Shown: positions 1-12,412 of the stretch, piece after piece
How the letters are laid out: every line of letters begins with the position of its first letter
How positions within the stretch are numbered: position 1 is the stretch's first letter
NCBI GenBank assembly: GCA_022575985.1
Contig: JAKSXM010000050.1
Location: 158,594-222,593, forward strand
Direction of reading: 5' to 3'
Source: Anagrus nilaparvatae
Taxonomy: Eukaryota; Arthropoda; Insecta; Hymenoptera; Mymaridae
DNA length: 64,000 bases
Notes under the pieces: model-generated
Database searches by the model: none
The model's input: only the letters and a program-made list of their open reading frames with translations
What the model was told of the DNA's origin: nothing
Made by a program: the position numbers and the translations under genes

Positions 1-99
1 CAATTGGAAAATTTGCGGGGATTTGAAAATAATATCTATCTTGTTAGGGTAACAAGCAGGTTTTACTAAGTATTCATGCTTTTTGTGTATGTTTGACAG

Positions 100-835
100 T
101 CGCGAACGCCACAATCATTATATAAATAAGGAATGGGCTGTTCGAAGTTCCTTAACTCCAGGTACAGCAAACATTATCCATGAACCCTTAGTACCACCTC
201 AGAATGTGCTTCTCCCTCCTCTCCACTTAAAACTTGGTTTAATGAAGCAGTTCGTCAGAGCATTAGATAGAAAAGTGAGTAAAACATATAAATATATACA
301 GCAAAAATTCCCGAAAAAAACAGACGCTAAGATAAAAGCAGGTGTTTTTGATGGTCCTGAAATTCGCAAACTTTTTCGAGACACTGAGTTCATAAAATGC
401 ATGGAAAGTAAAGAGAAAAATGCTTGGGCGAGTTTCAAATTTGTATCTGAAAATTTTTTAGGTAATCGCAAAAGTGACAATTACAAAGAAGAAATAAAAA
501 AGTTGCTTGAAAATTATAAAGAGCTTGGTTGCCTAATGAATGTAAAACTGCACTATCTTGAAACACATGTAGATTATTTCCCGAGTAATTTAGGCGACTT
601 CAGTGAAGAACAGGGTGAAAGATTCCACCAGGACATTAAGGTAATGGAAAAGCGATATCAAGGTAGGTGGGATGAAAGAATGTTGGCTGACTATTGTTGG
701 AGTTTAAAAAGAGATTTATCAGAAGACAGCGACGAAGAAGAAAATGTAAAACATGAAAAAAAATTGAAAAGAAAAGCCCCGTGTAAACTTAGAAGATCAT
801 TTAAAAGTAAGAGAGTACGTCATCATAAAAATTAA
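100..835 (+). CDS. Terminal exon of an uncharacterised arthropod protein (GERFHQDI family)
   Basis: The last exon of a gene that runs off the left edge. A 3' splice site (tttgacag) precedes position 100 and the open frame runs to TAA at 835, about 245 residues. Signature stretches are a KLGLMKQFV segment near residue 50, a LPPLH motif just before it, and EQGERFHQDI followed by MEKRYQGRWD and ADYCW near residue 200. From memory, this combination occurs in large families of uncharacterised proteins in spiders, aphids and cnidarians that are often multicopy and may be transposon-derived; its biochemical role is unknown. The C-terminus is acidic (SEDSDEEE) and then strongly basic (KKLKRKAP...KSKRVRHHK), which suggests nuclear localisation. 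The frame is intact. The ATG-like codons before position 100 lie in the presumed intron, so the true start is outside the window. Family assignment is confident, function unknown. Confidence 0.75.
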
Positions 836-1035
836 ATAAATACCAAATGTCCAAATATTTTACAATTTATATAAAATTTTTATAAAGCACGAATTTTTCA
901 CCATCTTACAAATGAGCTAGAATTGAATTCGTGCTTGAAATGAGTATTTAAAAGAGTTCTCATAAACATTTTTCCATTACATACTCCAAAATAGTTAGAA
1001 ATATGCATTAAAATTGAAATCTTAAAAATAACTAG
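836..1035. other. 3' flank of the first gene, A+T-rich
   Basis: Non-coding A+T-rich sequence after the stop. An imperfect inverted pair around 890-930 (gcacgaattttt / gaattcgtgc) is the only structure seen. Confidence 0.4.
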
Positions 1036-1700
1036 TATTTGACCCCTAGAGTTGTGGTGACTAACATCAAGTGGGCAAGGTCTAAGGACTCATATGAGGT
1101 TTAAATTAAGTTTGCATAAATGATTTGAATTTTCCTAAACCAAAACACCAAAGAATTTGCACTAATTTTAATTTTTTATAAAAAATTCGTTTTTGACCCC
1201 TAGGGGGTCTAGTTACTGCTACTAGGGGTACTAGTACTTGACCCCTAGAAGAGTAGTGACCAACATCGAGTGGGTGAGGTCTATGGGCTCATACGACGTT
1301 TGCATGAATGATTTAAATTTTCCGACACCAAAACACCAAAGAATGATGATCTAATTTTAATTTTTTACTAAAAATCAGTTTCTGACCCCTTGAGGGTATG
1401 GTAACCGATACTAGGGGTATTTCAGGGGTTCACCGGGAGTCGACAAATAATTGCATGAATATTTTTAGTTTTCCTACAAAAAAGACCAAAGAATTTACAT
1501 TAGTTTTCATTTTTTACTAAAATCAGTTTTTGACCCCTAGGGGGTCTAGTTACTGATACTAGGGTTGCTTTAGGGGCTAATATGGAGTTCGAAAACAGTT
1601 TGAATAAATATTTTTAGTAATTTTACACCAAAATATCTAAGAATATGCACTAATTTTAAATTTTTTTAAGAAACTTATTTTTAACCCCCCAGGGGGGTGC
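1036..1700. repeat. Degenerate tandem repeat with GACCCCTAG boxes
   Basis: The phrase TGACCCCTAG recurs near 1041, 1195, 1240, 1381 (diverged), 1531 and, as TAACCCCCC, at 1681. Between the boxes are related phrases such as ACACCAAAGAAT and CTAATTTTAATTTTTTA. The units are roughly 145-200 bp and have diverged by substitution and indel. The last unit ends in a G-rich run (ggggggtgctgggg). There is no coding potential. It resembles the CCCCTA-rich repeat family seen again in the palindrome at 61.9-63.6 kb, but the two are not clearly the same unit. Confidence 0.7.
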
Positions 1701-1856
1701 TGGGGGGTGCTGGGGGGAAACTGGACAATCAAATCGAATTTTGGATGGAAAATTTGAATTTAGAACACCAAAAAACGTAAAGTTAGTCAGGTCTACCTTC
1801 TGGGTTTTGACTTTTTTTTTTTTGTGGGCCTGTGAATTAGACTTTTGAATTTTCAG

Positions 1857-2605
1857 GAACCATTTATTAGTTATAATTTTTATGGACAAAACTACAATTT
1901 TGTTTATTGCAAGGAATGCAAAAAAAATTTCTTTCAAAAATATGAAATTTTTAAATTTATGGCTGTTCCTGTGGTATCAAATGGCAGTGATACGTGTGCA
2001 GAATTAGAGGTATGCATTTTTATACACGTTATCGTTTATTTGTTTATAGATTTAAAAACCATTTTTTTTTGTTTTTTTGTAAGGAATGCCTCAAAAATTA
2101 TACCATAGATGAGACTTCTTTTGATAATTATGACTGTACGCAATGTGATAAAAAAACTGCAGCCATAAAGAAGGTAGCGATATCTAAGCTTCCGGATTGC
2201 TTATTTATCCAGCTTGTTAAGGCAGATAAAAAAACTAAGTTAACTTTTCCAACTCAGGGCCTTGTATTGGAGCAATATATCCCCTTAGACAATAAAGAGT
2301 TTAAAATTAATAAATTTAATTATAAAGTTGTATCAATTATAATTCAAGCAAATACGGGGCATTATACAACGTTGATTAAAAATGATAACAGGTGAGATTT
2401 TAATCTAGTCATTTTTCTATTAAATTGCTTGTTGCCTTGTAGTATTGTATTTTTCTTTTATTTTGCTTTAATTTATTACAGATGGTATCTTTACGATGAT
2501 CATAAATTATCAGCTTATGAAAATTCTGATTTATGGACTTCAAACAGGCTTAATTTAAAAAAAAATGTCTACGGACTTTTATATGAAAAACAACAAGAAA
2601 CATAA
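1857..2605 (+). CDS. Ubiquitin-specific protease, C-terminal half of the catalytic domain (copy 1)
   Basis: Three exons, join(1857..2009, 2084..2391, 2482..2605), with phases 0 and 2 matching across both introns. The product matches the second half of a USP/UCH (peptidase C19) domain: a first CxxC (YCKEC), EKY-like text, a second CxxC (DCTQC), a DCLFIQL strand, a basic-to-Q substrate strand, then GHYTTLIK carrying the catalytic histidine, and WYLYDDHK with the final aspartate region. USPs hydrolyse ubiquitin from conjugates. The N-terminal cysteine box (GNTCYMNS type) was not found upstream; the sequence from 1036 to 1856 is repeat. So this is a 5'-truncated relic or the tail of a gene whose 5' exons I cannot see. 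Intron phases are identical to those of the paralogue at 15.6-16.5 kb. The acceptor before exon 2 ends in AAG, which is weak. Confidence 0.65.
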
Positions 2606-3560
2606 CTACCGATAATAAAATTGACGCAAAGCTTTGTTTGCATAACAAAGAGAAGTAAATTAAAGGGAGAAGTAAAGTTATAAGAAAAAATAATTTTTAT
2701 TTCTAGCTGATACTAATTGGCATAGCTTTAGACGTATACGTGTAATGTACCGTTTCGCATAATGGTTAAAAAGAAATCCACAATTATAACCTTCCCTCTG
2801 TCCAGTTCAAAGCTATTATTATTTCTTGAAAGCTATAGTTTTTTAAAAAATCTAAATGTAATGAATAAAAAATTATTTTTAAAAACATTGTAACAGTAAG
2901 TTAAGAAAAATATTATTTTCATGCCTTAAATATATTACATTTCAATATTTTTGCTAAAGTTCAACCTGCGCACAAGGCACAAGTAAGTACCTTTCAAATT
3001 TGTACGAACAAAACAAGAAGCTGCTGCTGTAAATGCGTGTATTTATATATTTAATTCCAGTTATTTTTTTAATTAAAATAATAATATGAAGAAAACTTGT
3101 TTTTCTGTTTTCTGATCCCTTTTTCATGAAAAAAAAAGCTTTTGCTAAAAGATTCTGCTTTTTTAGATGTATACAAGATTCATTAAGTTCATTTAAATTC
3201 ACTTTTTCTCATAATTTTGTTCACTATTATAATTTATCTTATGCTAACAGCTAAAAAATTCTAGTCAAATCTTTCATAACTTTTTTCATAATAGACAATA
3301 GACAATTTTACATGGTATTTTCCATTCATTTTTACGCTTAAGAAAATTCATTTACTCGCGACTTTTTTTCAACTTTTTTTTTTTAAATCCTTCATTATTA
3401 CAGGCTTATAAGATAACCAAGTTTAAGAAAGGACTTTTTTATAAAATAGCAAATAAGAAAAGAAAATAAAAAGTAAACTAAGAAAATAAGATCCAATCTA
3501 ATGTATCGTATGAAAATATCAAACTGAATCAGATCGCTTGGGTGAATTATGCTGCGTATT
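2606..3560. repeat. 3' flank shared with the second USP copy
   Basis: Parts of this flank, chiefly 3095-3300 and 3395-3560, can be aligned by eye with 18930-19180 and 19320-19500. Shared phrases include TTTTCTGATCCCTTT, TTATCTTATGCTAACA, ATTATT.CAGG.TTA and TAAAATAGCA. The similarity is heavily eroded, so the two USP genes appear to descend from a larger duplicated block. No gene is visible here. Confidence 0.45.
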
Positions 3561-3580
3561 TACTACAGCCAAGTGCATGG

Positions 3581-3619
3581 CACGTAATTACAGTATATAT
3601 ATCATACTGTAATATTACG
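3581..3619. repeat. Short near-perfect palindrome
   Basis: ACGTAATTACAGTAT and ATACTGTAATATTACGT face each other around a short AT loop, forming a stem of about 15 bp with one unpaired base. It may be a MITE remnant; no flanking duplication was recognised. Confidence 0.5.
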
Positions 3620-6600
3620 TCAGTTTTACGCCATAAGATAAAAATTCGCTAATCTAAAAATTCTTCATTATTTTATTTTTATTTCGTATTGGCTTATTGT
3701 TGTTTAAAAATGGAGTGATACGACTGAAAGAAGCCAAAAATTTAGTTTCTTAAATTCAAGCGTGTCTATGGAGTAACGGGTAATATGAAAAGCTGCAGAG
3801 AAAAAAGTATGTAAGGTTAAAAAAAAAAAAAAAAACACCTGAAATTTTTTGGTTATGGATATAATACAGAAGGGGGGGGGGGGGGCAGTAAGGGCGATCG
3901 TCTCCCTGAGTTGCATAAAATATTATCTTTTTTGTTAATTTAAGAAAAAATTTTTTGTTATAATTTTCATGACAAACTTACAAAATTTTGCTTTAAATCC
4001 CCCACCCCCCTCTACAATTAAACTTTTTTGGATCCACCACTGTATAAAGGTAAATTTAATTGAAGTAAGTGTGAAATGCATGGTCGGGTCTAGACCCGAG
4101 CATTTTTTCCTGAAAGTACTACCAAAATTAGCCAGTCATTAGCCCAATTTTTAGCCTTCTTGAGCAGAACCTCGATTTTTGGCAGCCAGATTTCTATGTT
4201 TTGAACTCTTGTAAATAAAACTATAAGAAAAATAAGAGATAATTTTTCTTCGTTTTTCTGCTAAAAACTCACATGAACATGAAAAAACTCTTCTTCCTTG
4301 GAAAAAAAATTTTGTTTAACTTCGCATGTGCAAATAAACGATATAAAATTTTCTAATTTAACAATATAAAAAATGAATTAAACAATATTATACTATCTGG
4401 TTAGAATACTCAGTACCCCTTGCCATGTCCCTGTAGCCAGTAAACTAAATGCCTATTTTTGCCCAAAAATTGACTAATTCACTCAAAGAAAAATAAGCCC
4501 TCAAAAAATCTGCTTTTCAACAAAAATTTGTATATAAAGAGCCATTACTTTTCTTTCTTTTGTCTATGAAATTTTACATTTTTAGCAATCTTTTTAATGA
4601 AAATTATTTTCTTTATAATTTTCTTAAAAAATTTTAAACTTTAATTGTTATTTTTATTCAATTTTTTATGAAGAACACATGTATTTTTTTTAAACATAGA
4701 CTTCGTTTTCTCAAAAATTTTGAGGCTGGAGGCTGCAAGATTTGATACCACGTTTATTTTATAATACCTTAATCCACAAACATATATATATGGCTCATTT
4801 TCATTTTCTTTACAAAAATAGATTTAAGAAAAATAATAAAAAATCTTGTATTAGTGCTGTAAGTTTTAGAATATATAAAATAAAAGTTTTCTTATGACTT
4901 GATCAACTTATTGTTATATTCATAAAAAACTAAGTATATTTTAAAAAAATTTATATTTATTTATATAAACAGTATATTTCTTGAGATATAACAAAGATTT
5001 TTTATGATTTTGTGAATAAATAAGAAAAGTTTGGCCATATTTTAAACTAAAATAGCATCTACAACATTAATTTAAAATTGTATAAATGTGATGGTACATC
5101 TAAAATTAAGTGAAATACAAACTTGGAAAAAAAGGAAATAAAAATCCATGCACTTATTTTGCTTGAAAAAACACACACTACCAAGTTCTTGATACGAACG
5201 GTAAAGGCATTTTTGTCACATTCTAGCCATAAATTTTTTTTCTTCAACTTTAAATTTTGTTAATTTTTATGGTATATGCTCAACATCTTTTTGAAATACA
5301 AAATTTAAGATAAAAAAGTTGTAAAATCTTACTTCAATCGGTAGATACGACTGCGTGACACTATTTTTACAAAAAAATTAAAATGAGTGATATGTAAGTC
5401 GTATAGCTGCACTCCCTATTCGTGAAAAAGCCACCTTAATTCAAATATAGGCGTATAAATTTTACGAATGGTAGGTATACAGGATACTAAAGTAACTCCA
5501 TTCATCTGCGTGTATTACGTTTTCAACAGCCTGTCCTTCCAACCAATCGTAGAATATTGCATTGCATATTATACGCCCATATTTAACTTGTTTGCTCGTT
5601 TTCTATAATATTCGATTTCTATAAAAATAAAGCTTTTAAAAGGTTCAACTTTTTTTAAATTTTAAAACTAATGGAACCTACCTATCCCGCATTAATTTTC
5701 AGGCAGCATTTTTTGAGCTAAAAGTGACGTTTTATTTTCAATTTATAACGAAATTGAGTTAAAATATCTCAATTTCTTTGGAAAAAACTTGTATATTATT
5801 TCAATAATTATCATTTATTTTTTCTAATTTCCGGAAATAATAGCATTATTTATTTCTTAAAAATAATCAGACATTCTTAGATCAATTTTCATCTCCAGAT
5901 ACCTTATGGAGATCTAAAAAAGTAGATCTAAAAAAATTCTTCAATAATCTACGGATTTATTAAAAAAAAGTTAGAAAAAATTGAAAATAATATTTAATAA
6001 AGTCATTAAATGAAGGTTTTTTTTAAAGGGAAATATTGATTTTTTGAAGAATTTATTGAAGAATGTGAAAGAATATCAAAGTACTAAATAGTTTTCTAAT
6101 TTTAATAAATAATATGTATATATATATATATATATATATTTATAATTTCAATAAAAACATACTATATTGAATGTTATGTTTTTTAAATAGTAGAATTCAA
6201 GACTTTCTACTTTTTTAACTTCTTATTATTATCTGGTAAAAAATTACGCAAAGTTATGTCTCTTTTATTGAAAAATTGTTAAAATAGAAAGGTGACTAAT
6301 ATACTTTAGATTAACCACTGATCATAAAATAGTTTTATAAATTGAAAATCAATTTTTAATAAAAGTTTAATACTAAAAAAATATAAAAAAGATATATTCA
6401 AGCTCCAACAAAAAAACAAATAGGTATTATAATAAAAAAAAATTTTGATTATATAATTATGTTTAATTTTTTTACAAAAGAAAATTTTAAGGAGTCAACT
6501 TCATGACGCAGAAAAAACAGGGCAGGTATGACCTTCATAACATAATATATTTCAAACTCAAATTTATATTAAACACATTTGCTTATAAAATTTTTTTAAC

Positions 6601-6880
6601 ATAAAAGGATCCAAAAACACAAATCTTATGGAAATTGGGTCCCGGTCAAATTAGCAAAAAATTAAATATAATATTCCTAATGCCATTCTGAGGAATATTC
6701 TTCACAAGCGAAATTCCCATAAATGGCTAATTTTTGAGTTATCACATCCAAAAGGCGTAAATATCGCACTCAAAAAATACAAGTATAACTATAGTCATAA
6801 TACGGAGTGGGGTTGTATTGTTACTATGGTAACCAACCGATATGGTCTTGTTTATAGGCTTTATGAGTCGCTGATTACGA
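3620..6880. other. A+T-rich non-coding stretch
   Basis: No coding region, RNA gene or mobile-element protein is recognisable on either strand. It contains homopolymer runs (A at about 3818, G at about 3870) and a (TA)n microsatellite at about 6116-6139. Confidence 0.45.
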
Positions 6881-6889
6881 ATTTTGGAT

Positions 6890-7470
6890 TCATTTCGTAA
6901 TAAAATTGGCACTTTACCTTCAAATTATCAAAAAACTACACCCAAAATGGGGGTATTTGTGCTACTTTCGCACTTTGAGCGTCGAGATTAGGTACGTATA
7001 GGTTTTTCGGATTGCTGATCATAAATTACGTGAATATTTTTATGAAAAATTAATATTTTATTAATGAATTATCATAAATTACTCCTTAATAAGGCTGCCT
7101 TTGTTCGTAATTTTAATTTCAATTTTAATGTTGTGAAAATTTTCATTTTTACTTTCACTATAAATATTTATTTATTAGTTAATTTAAAAGTAAAATATTA
7201 ATTTTTCATTAAAAAAAAATTCCCCAAATTCATGATTCAATGTAAGAAAAAAGCAAAGACATACTTGTACTGACAGTTTTTTACGGTAATTGAAGGGTAA
7301 AATATTAATTTTTTATAAAAACACCCACGTAATTCTTTATCAGCAACCCAAGAAACCTGTATGGACCAAATCTAGACGCTCAAAGAGCGAAAAAATAGCA
7401 CAAATGCCCCCTATTGGGGATAGTTTTAGCTAATCTGACGGTGAAATATGAATTTTTTTTAAAAAATCAC
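6890..7470. repeat. Foldback repeat of the GGGGTA / GGTCGCTGA family
   Basis: A left arm near 6900-7060 contains CGCACTTTGAGCGTC followed by GGTACGTATAGG and GATTGCTGATCA. A right arm near 7290-7450 carries the inverted versions: CAGCAACCCA, CTAGACGCTCAAAGAGCG and GCCCCCTATTGGGG. The spacer is about 230 bp. The same phrases build the much larger palindrome at 61.9-63.6 kb, and a stray relative (GGGGTCGCTGATCAC) lies near 13305. No coding sequence. Confidence 0.6.
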
Positions 7471-8389
7471 AAAAATTCTTGATCAGAGACCAAAAAAACT
7501 CATATGTGCCAAATCTGGTGGTCGCAAGTAATAATTAAAAACAAATTTTTTATCCTAACTTTCAGTAAAATTATATTTATAGCCGGCTTTTTATAGTTTT
7601 TTAAAATTTAGAAAATTTTCTAAATTTTTATGTTGAAAAAAATTGTACAAGTTTTTTTTTTACACGTCTTTAATCTAAATTTTAGTTTCAAATATACGCT
7701 AGAGAGGTAACCCTTATGTCATAGAACTTCCTCCAATTAAAATTTTCTAAAAAAAAAAAAAATTTAGCTCACAATCTTTATTTTTGTATTATGGAATATA
7801 CCTATTTTTTTTTACGTTTGATTTTAAATATCCTTTTTATATTTTTTTTGGTTGTAAAACTGATGGTTAAATAGATTTTCAAGCAAAAAGAACAGTTTTT
7901 AGGAATATAAATTTTTTTATTATATTTTTTCTATTATTACACTTTTTTTCTTTGTAATTTAAATATCATTTTCATATTTTTTTTAGTGTCATTATCTTGT
8001 CTTCAACCTTTTAACAAAATAAGGCCTTTTGAAGGATAAAGGACAAATAATAATTGTAAATTAATAGTTATTTTTACTATAAATTTTATGTTTATATATA
8101 AATTAAGAATCAAGACTCAAGGTTATTTTCTAACTCTAAAAACTAAAGAACGTGAAAACCAAGAGCTTTCCCAGTTATCAAAAAATTTCCAGATGAAAAA
8201 AAAAGCTTTAACGAATTGATCAATTTAATAAAAAATATTTAATACATAATAAAAAAAATCAAAATTTTAATTTTATATCAACATACCCAAATATTATTTA
8301 AATATTATTCTTTTGTCATAAATTAAATAAAAAAAATTTTTAATACCGTTAGACCCCTGTTTTTATGCATCCCCTTTCATTATTTTTTT
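7471..8389. other. A+T-rich non-coding stretch
   Basis: Nothing recognisable on either strand apart from homopolymer runs. Confidence 0.4.
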
Positions 8390-8520
8390 TTGTATTGTAC
8401 ACTCGCAGTGAGTCCGCGTGTGTTCTCGACTCTCCCCTCTTTATTCTTATACACAAACAAAATTCGAGGAGCGCTCGAGTACGCGTGTTTAAAAACAAAA
8501 TAACGCGAAACATTCAGTTA
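8390..8520 (+). promoter_or_regulatory. Possible promoter island
   Basis: A locally G+C-richer stretch (agtccgcgtgtg, gaggagcgctcgag, acgcgtg) in an otherwise A+T-rich area, ending in aacattcagtt. TCAGTT resembles the arthropod initiator TCAGT. An exon-like segment begins 330 bp downstream. No transcript evidence; inferred from composition and position only. Confidence 0.3.
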
Positions 8521-8848
8521 TTTTTTTGATTTTTGTAATGAATTATTTTTTTTTATTATTTGTATACTAAAGCTCTTTAATAGTAATATTAAATAATTAG
8601 ATAAGTTAGATAAATAGTTATAAGTATAACATTAATGTAAATCATTAAATTAAAAAAAAAGTAAAATGAAGAAGCTTAAAGAAAAGCAGTTATTGTCGTT
8701 TTAATCTAAAAAGAAAAATTATCATCTGTATAACATTTCTGTCTTATTATAGGTATGAATAAAATTTTGTAAATCATTAATTTTCTGCTAAAATAGATTA
8801 TAAATATTATTGATTTTAAGAATTATTGTTTTTTTATATTTTTTATAG

Positions 8849-8957
8849 GTACATCGCAATTGTCCCACAACTTCGAGAAGCATTACAAGGAAGCTGTCCG
8901 TTAAAATTATCATTTTTCTTCAAGCTTTACAGCTTATCATCGTTATCAAAAATGCAG
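8849..8957 (+). other. Possible 5' exon ending ...AAAATGCAG
   Basis: A 109-bp segment bounded by a good acceptor (ttttttatag) and a donor (CAG|GTATTA). It is open in the frame that ends in AAA ATG CAG. Spliced in phase 0 to the exon at 30882, the ATG would give a start reading MQLLKVQKMTDL. The next exon would be 22 kb away, with USP copy 2 and the nested transposons inside the intron. It could equally be a chance exon or belong to an unseen gene. Confidence 0.25.
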
Positions 8958-10295
8958 GTATTATTATTTTTAAAATATTTTTAAAATTAATAGTTTAAAA
9001 GAATTTAAAGGTGCAGGTTAGATAATCGTCAGTTATTATTTCTTGTATTTACGAATATTCCATTGCATGTGTATTTGTGCGCGCGTGTGTGTGTTTGCAT
9101 AAGTAGCAGTTATAAGTTCTTATAATTTAGATATTAATTTTTTCTACGCTGAAAAAGTTGTTATATTTTTATAAGTACAAAAATTGTATCATGTTTTTGT
9201 TAGTGCATTATCCAAACTCGAAAGACACTTAAATAACCATCCAAGTTGAAGCAGACGATTTACGGCATTCATTTTACTTTTCTAGACAATAAAGTCTTAT
9301 AAGATTTTTCGTCTTCAATAGCGAGAAAATACGTCTTTTACAGTCTCGGAGCGGCAGGTGAATACGTGCTTTGAGACAGCTGACGAGAAATATTTTTGAC
9401 TGATAATAATTACAAATTGTAAACTAAATTTTTCTAAGAACGCTTTTCTTTCCCTCCCTATCCCCAACTAAAACTGGAAAAATCATAATATAAGATATAT
9501 TTTATTAAATTACCTACTGGAAAATTTGATCTGCTATTTTTTTATGACAAACCGCCATTTTTAAATTTTAATTCAAAATATGTATTTCGCAGTATTTTCA
9601 GAAATTGAATTGAATTTTAATAATTTAGTTTGATAAAAACCCTTTTTATCATATTTGTTTACAGTGCATGTAGAAATATACTTAAAGATATATAATAATA
9701 ACATTAAATGTTCAAATGATGATTTACACATTATTAATTCAACGGTAAATTTGTATTTTTATGCAAAAATTAAAAAAATAAATTTTTCAACTCTCATTGA
9801 ATGTTTATTAAAATTTCATCGATATTAGATATATGTGTAATATATATATATATATAATAGTTATTCGTACACCAATTTAATTTTTGATCTTTTCCTTTTT
9901 TTTACATATCTGACTTTCTCCACGTTATTTTTTGAATTTTTTAAAGTAAAAAAGAAGTTTATAATAATAATTATAATAATTAATAATTTTTATTAATGTT
10001 TCTGAAAAAAAAAATTAAAGTCAAAAGATCTGTACAGTATATTTTAGTAGGCGTGTTCATGTAAGCACGGATGTAACTATATGGCCTTTTTCCACATAAA
10101 TTTAACATCCAATACAAAAAAAGTTAAAAATTTAAGATTTTAATTTCGTTCTTGTTATTTTTTTAAGAAAAAATCAAATTTTATAGGTATAATATAGTAG
10201 GATTCATAGCTAATATTTATTTTGAGTATATGCAAAAAAATTTTTTTTTTTGAAGCTTACAATTATATCCAAAATTTATACATTTAAAAATATAT
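8958..10295. other. A+T-rich non-coding stretch
   Basis: No supported gene. There is a (GT)n-rich tract near 9080 and a (TA)n tract near 9841-9856. Confidence 0.4.
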
Positions 10296-10499
10296 TGTTA
10301 CGTATGGTAGGTCAAAATTGATATGTAACAAAAAACATAACCTAACTATCGCTCCGACACAAAATAATTATAAATTTTTATATTAAAACAATAAATTGAA
10401 CTGAAACTAATTGATAAAAATAAAATAATAACAAAATCTTACCTGTTTTTCCATAATTTATAATTAAAACACTTTAACAACTTAAATATAACACACACA

Positions 10500-11400
10500 T
10501 CAACTTTTAACTCTTTAAATTATAATTATTCATTCAAAAATAATAAAATTTACCGAAATTGTATGATTTTTTCCAATATTTTCAATAAATTTCTTGTTTT
10601 ATAAATTAAATTATATCGATATATCAAAATTTAATAAAAATTATCATTTTTAACCCTTTAAATTATTATAATTCATCCAAAAATCATAAAATTTACCGAA
10701 ATTGTATGATTTTTTTCCAATATTTTCAATAAATTCTTGTTTTATAAACTAAATTATACTAAAATTTTAAAAAAAATTTATCACTTTTAATCCTTTTAAA
10801 TTATACTAACTCATTCAAAAATCATAAAATTTACCGAAATTGCATGATTTTTTCCAATATTTTCAATAAATTCTTGTTTTATAAATTAAATTACACTAAA
10901 ATTTTATAAAATTTATAACTTTAACCCTTTAAAATATTATAAAATCATTCAAAAATCATAAAGTTTACCGAAATTGTATGATTTTTTCCAATATTTCCAA
11001 TAAATTCTTGTTTTATAAATTAAATTATACTAAAATTTTAAAAAAATTTATCAATTTTAACCCTTTAAATATATTAATTCATCCAAAAATCATAAAATTT
11101 ACCGAAATTGTATGATTTTTTCCATATTTTAATAAACTATTAATAAATTACATCAAAATTTCATAAAACTTTTTCAATTTTAACTATTTAATTTACATTA
11201 TTTCAATTTATTTACGAAAATCGTATGATTTTTCAATATTTTTATCAAAATCTTAATAAATTACATCAAAATTTTATAAAATTTTTTCATTTTTAACCCT
11301 TTAAATTTATAATATTTTATTCAAAAATCATAAAATTTGCTGAAATTGTATGATTTTTAAAACCAATTCAATAATTTTTCTTATTAATTGATACATTCAT
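10500..11400. repeat. Tandem array of a ~135-bp unit, about seven copies
   Basis: The landmark TTTACCGAAATTGTATGATT recurs at about 10551, 10692, 10831, 10965 and 11099, with degenerate copies near 11212 and 11336. The spacing is 134-141 bp, shrinking to 112-126 bp at the end. Between the landmarks are a repeated AATAAATTCTTGTTTTATAAA and a CTTTTAACCCTTTAAAT. It lies wholly inside the LTR-like element, followed by a long poly-A run at about 11771-11797. Confidence 0.8.
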
Positions 11401-11765
11401 ATTTTATAAACTATATAACACCAAAATTTTAAAAATTTTGCCCTTTTTACCACTATAAATTGAAAAATTTTATTTCAAAATCATAAAAATTGCTGAATCT
11501 TTATAACTTAAAAATTAAATTATTTTTTTTTTCCTATCAACTGATAAATTCTTGATATAAAAGTTATATTAAACCAATAACTAAAAATTATTGTAGGTTT
11601 TAACCCTATTTAATTTTACGAAAATTCACAAAATTCTAGACCAGAAATTGCGTAGTTTTAAAATTTAAATTCCAATCGTTTTTTTTATATATAATAAAAA
11701 GCAAACCAATATTAATTTCTATATTTTTTTAAATCAAAACTAACCTTCTAAAAGCAAAATTTTAA

Positions 11766-11800
<35 letters not shown>

Positions 11801-12412
11801 AAAAAATTTTTTTTAATCTTAATTTTTTATTTTATACTATTTCAAATATCACCACCTATCCCTATGTATTCGAAGTTTTGGGTATATAATGTCTCGGGGG
11901 TTTTAAAAACTAATTTCTCTAGATTGATTTCAGATAACTTCAACTTAGAAAAATCCAGCAGCAATATAAACAACTTGATCATCAAAGAAGATTAATCCAA
12001 GTAACTAACTGGCACCTTCCATAAGATTTCGTTTTGAAGAATCCAAAAATTTATTATTTTGCTTATCATATATATTTTAACAAATAATCTCTAGAATTCT
12101 TATATAAATCCAAATAATTTTAAACATTTTAAAATGTTTTTATTTTTTATTATTTATAATTTTAAATTTTTTTAACATTTTACAATTTATATATTATGTA
12201 TAATCATAAAGCATATACCTTAAAATTAATATAAATCAATAATTATAATCAAAAGTTAATTTTATGAACTTATATTGTATAATCTTATGTATTGACAAAG
12301 ACAATGGACAGAAAATTTTTAAAATTATAATTACCACCCCCTTGAAACCCTGCTTCAGCCCTCATCTCCCCCACCTGACCCAATCGGGACGATTGGAATG
12401 AACGGAGGGAGA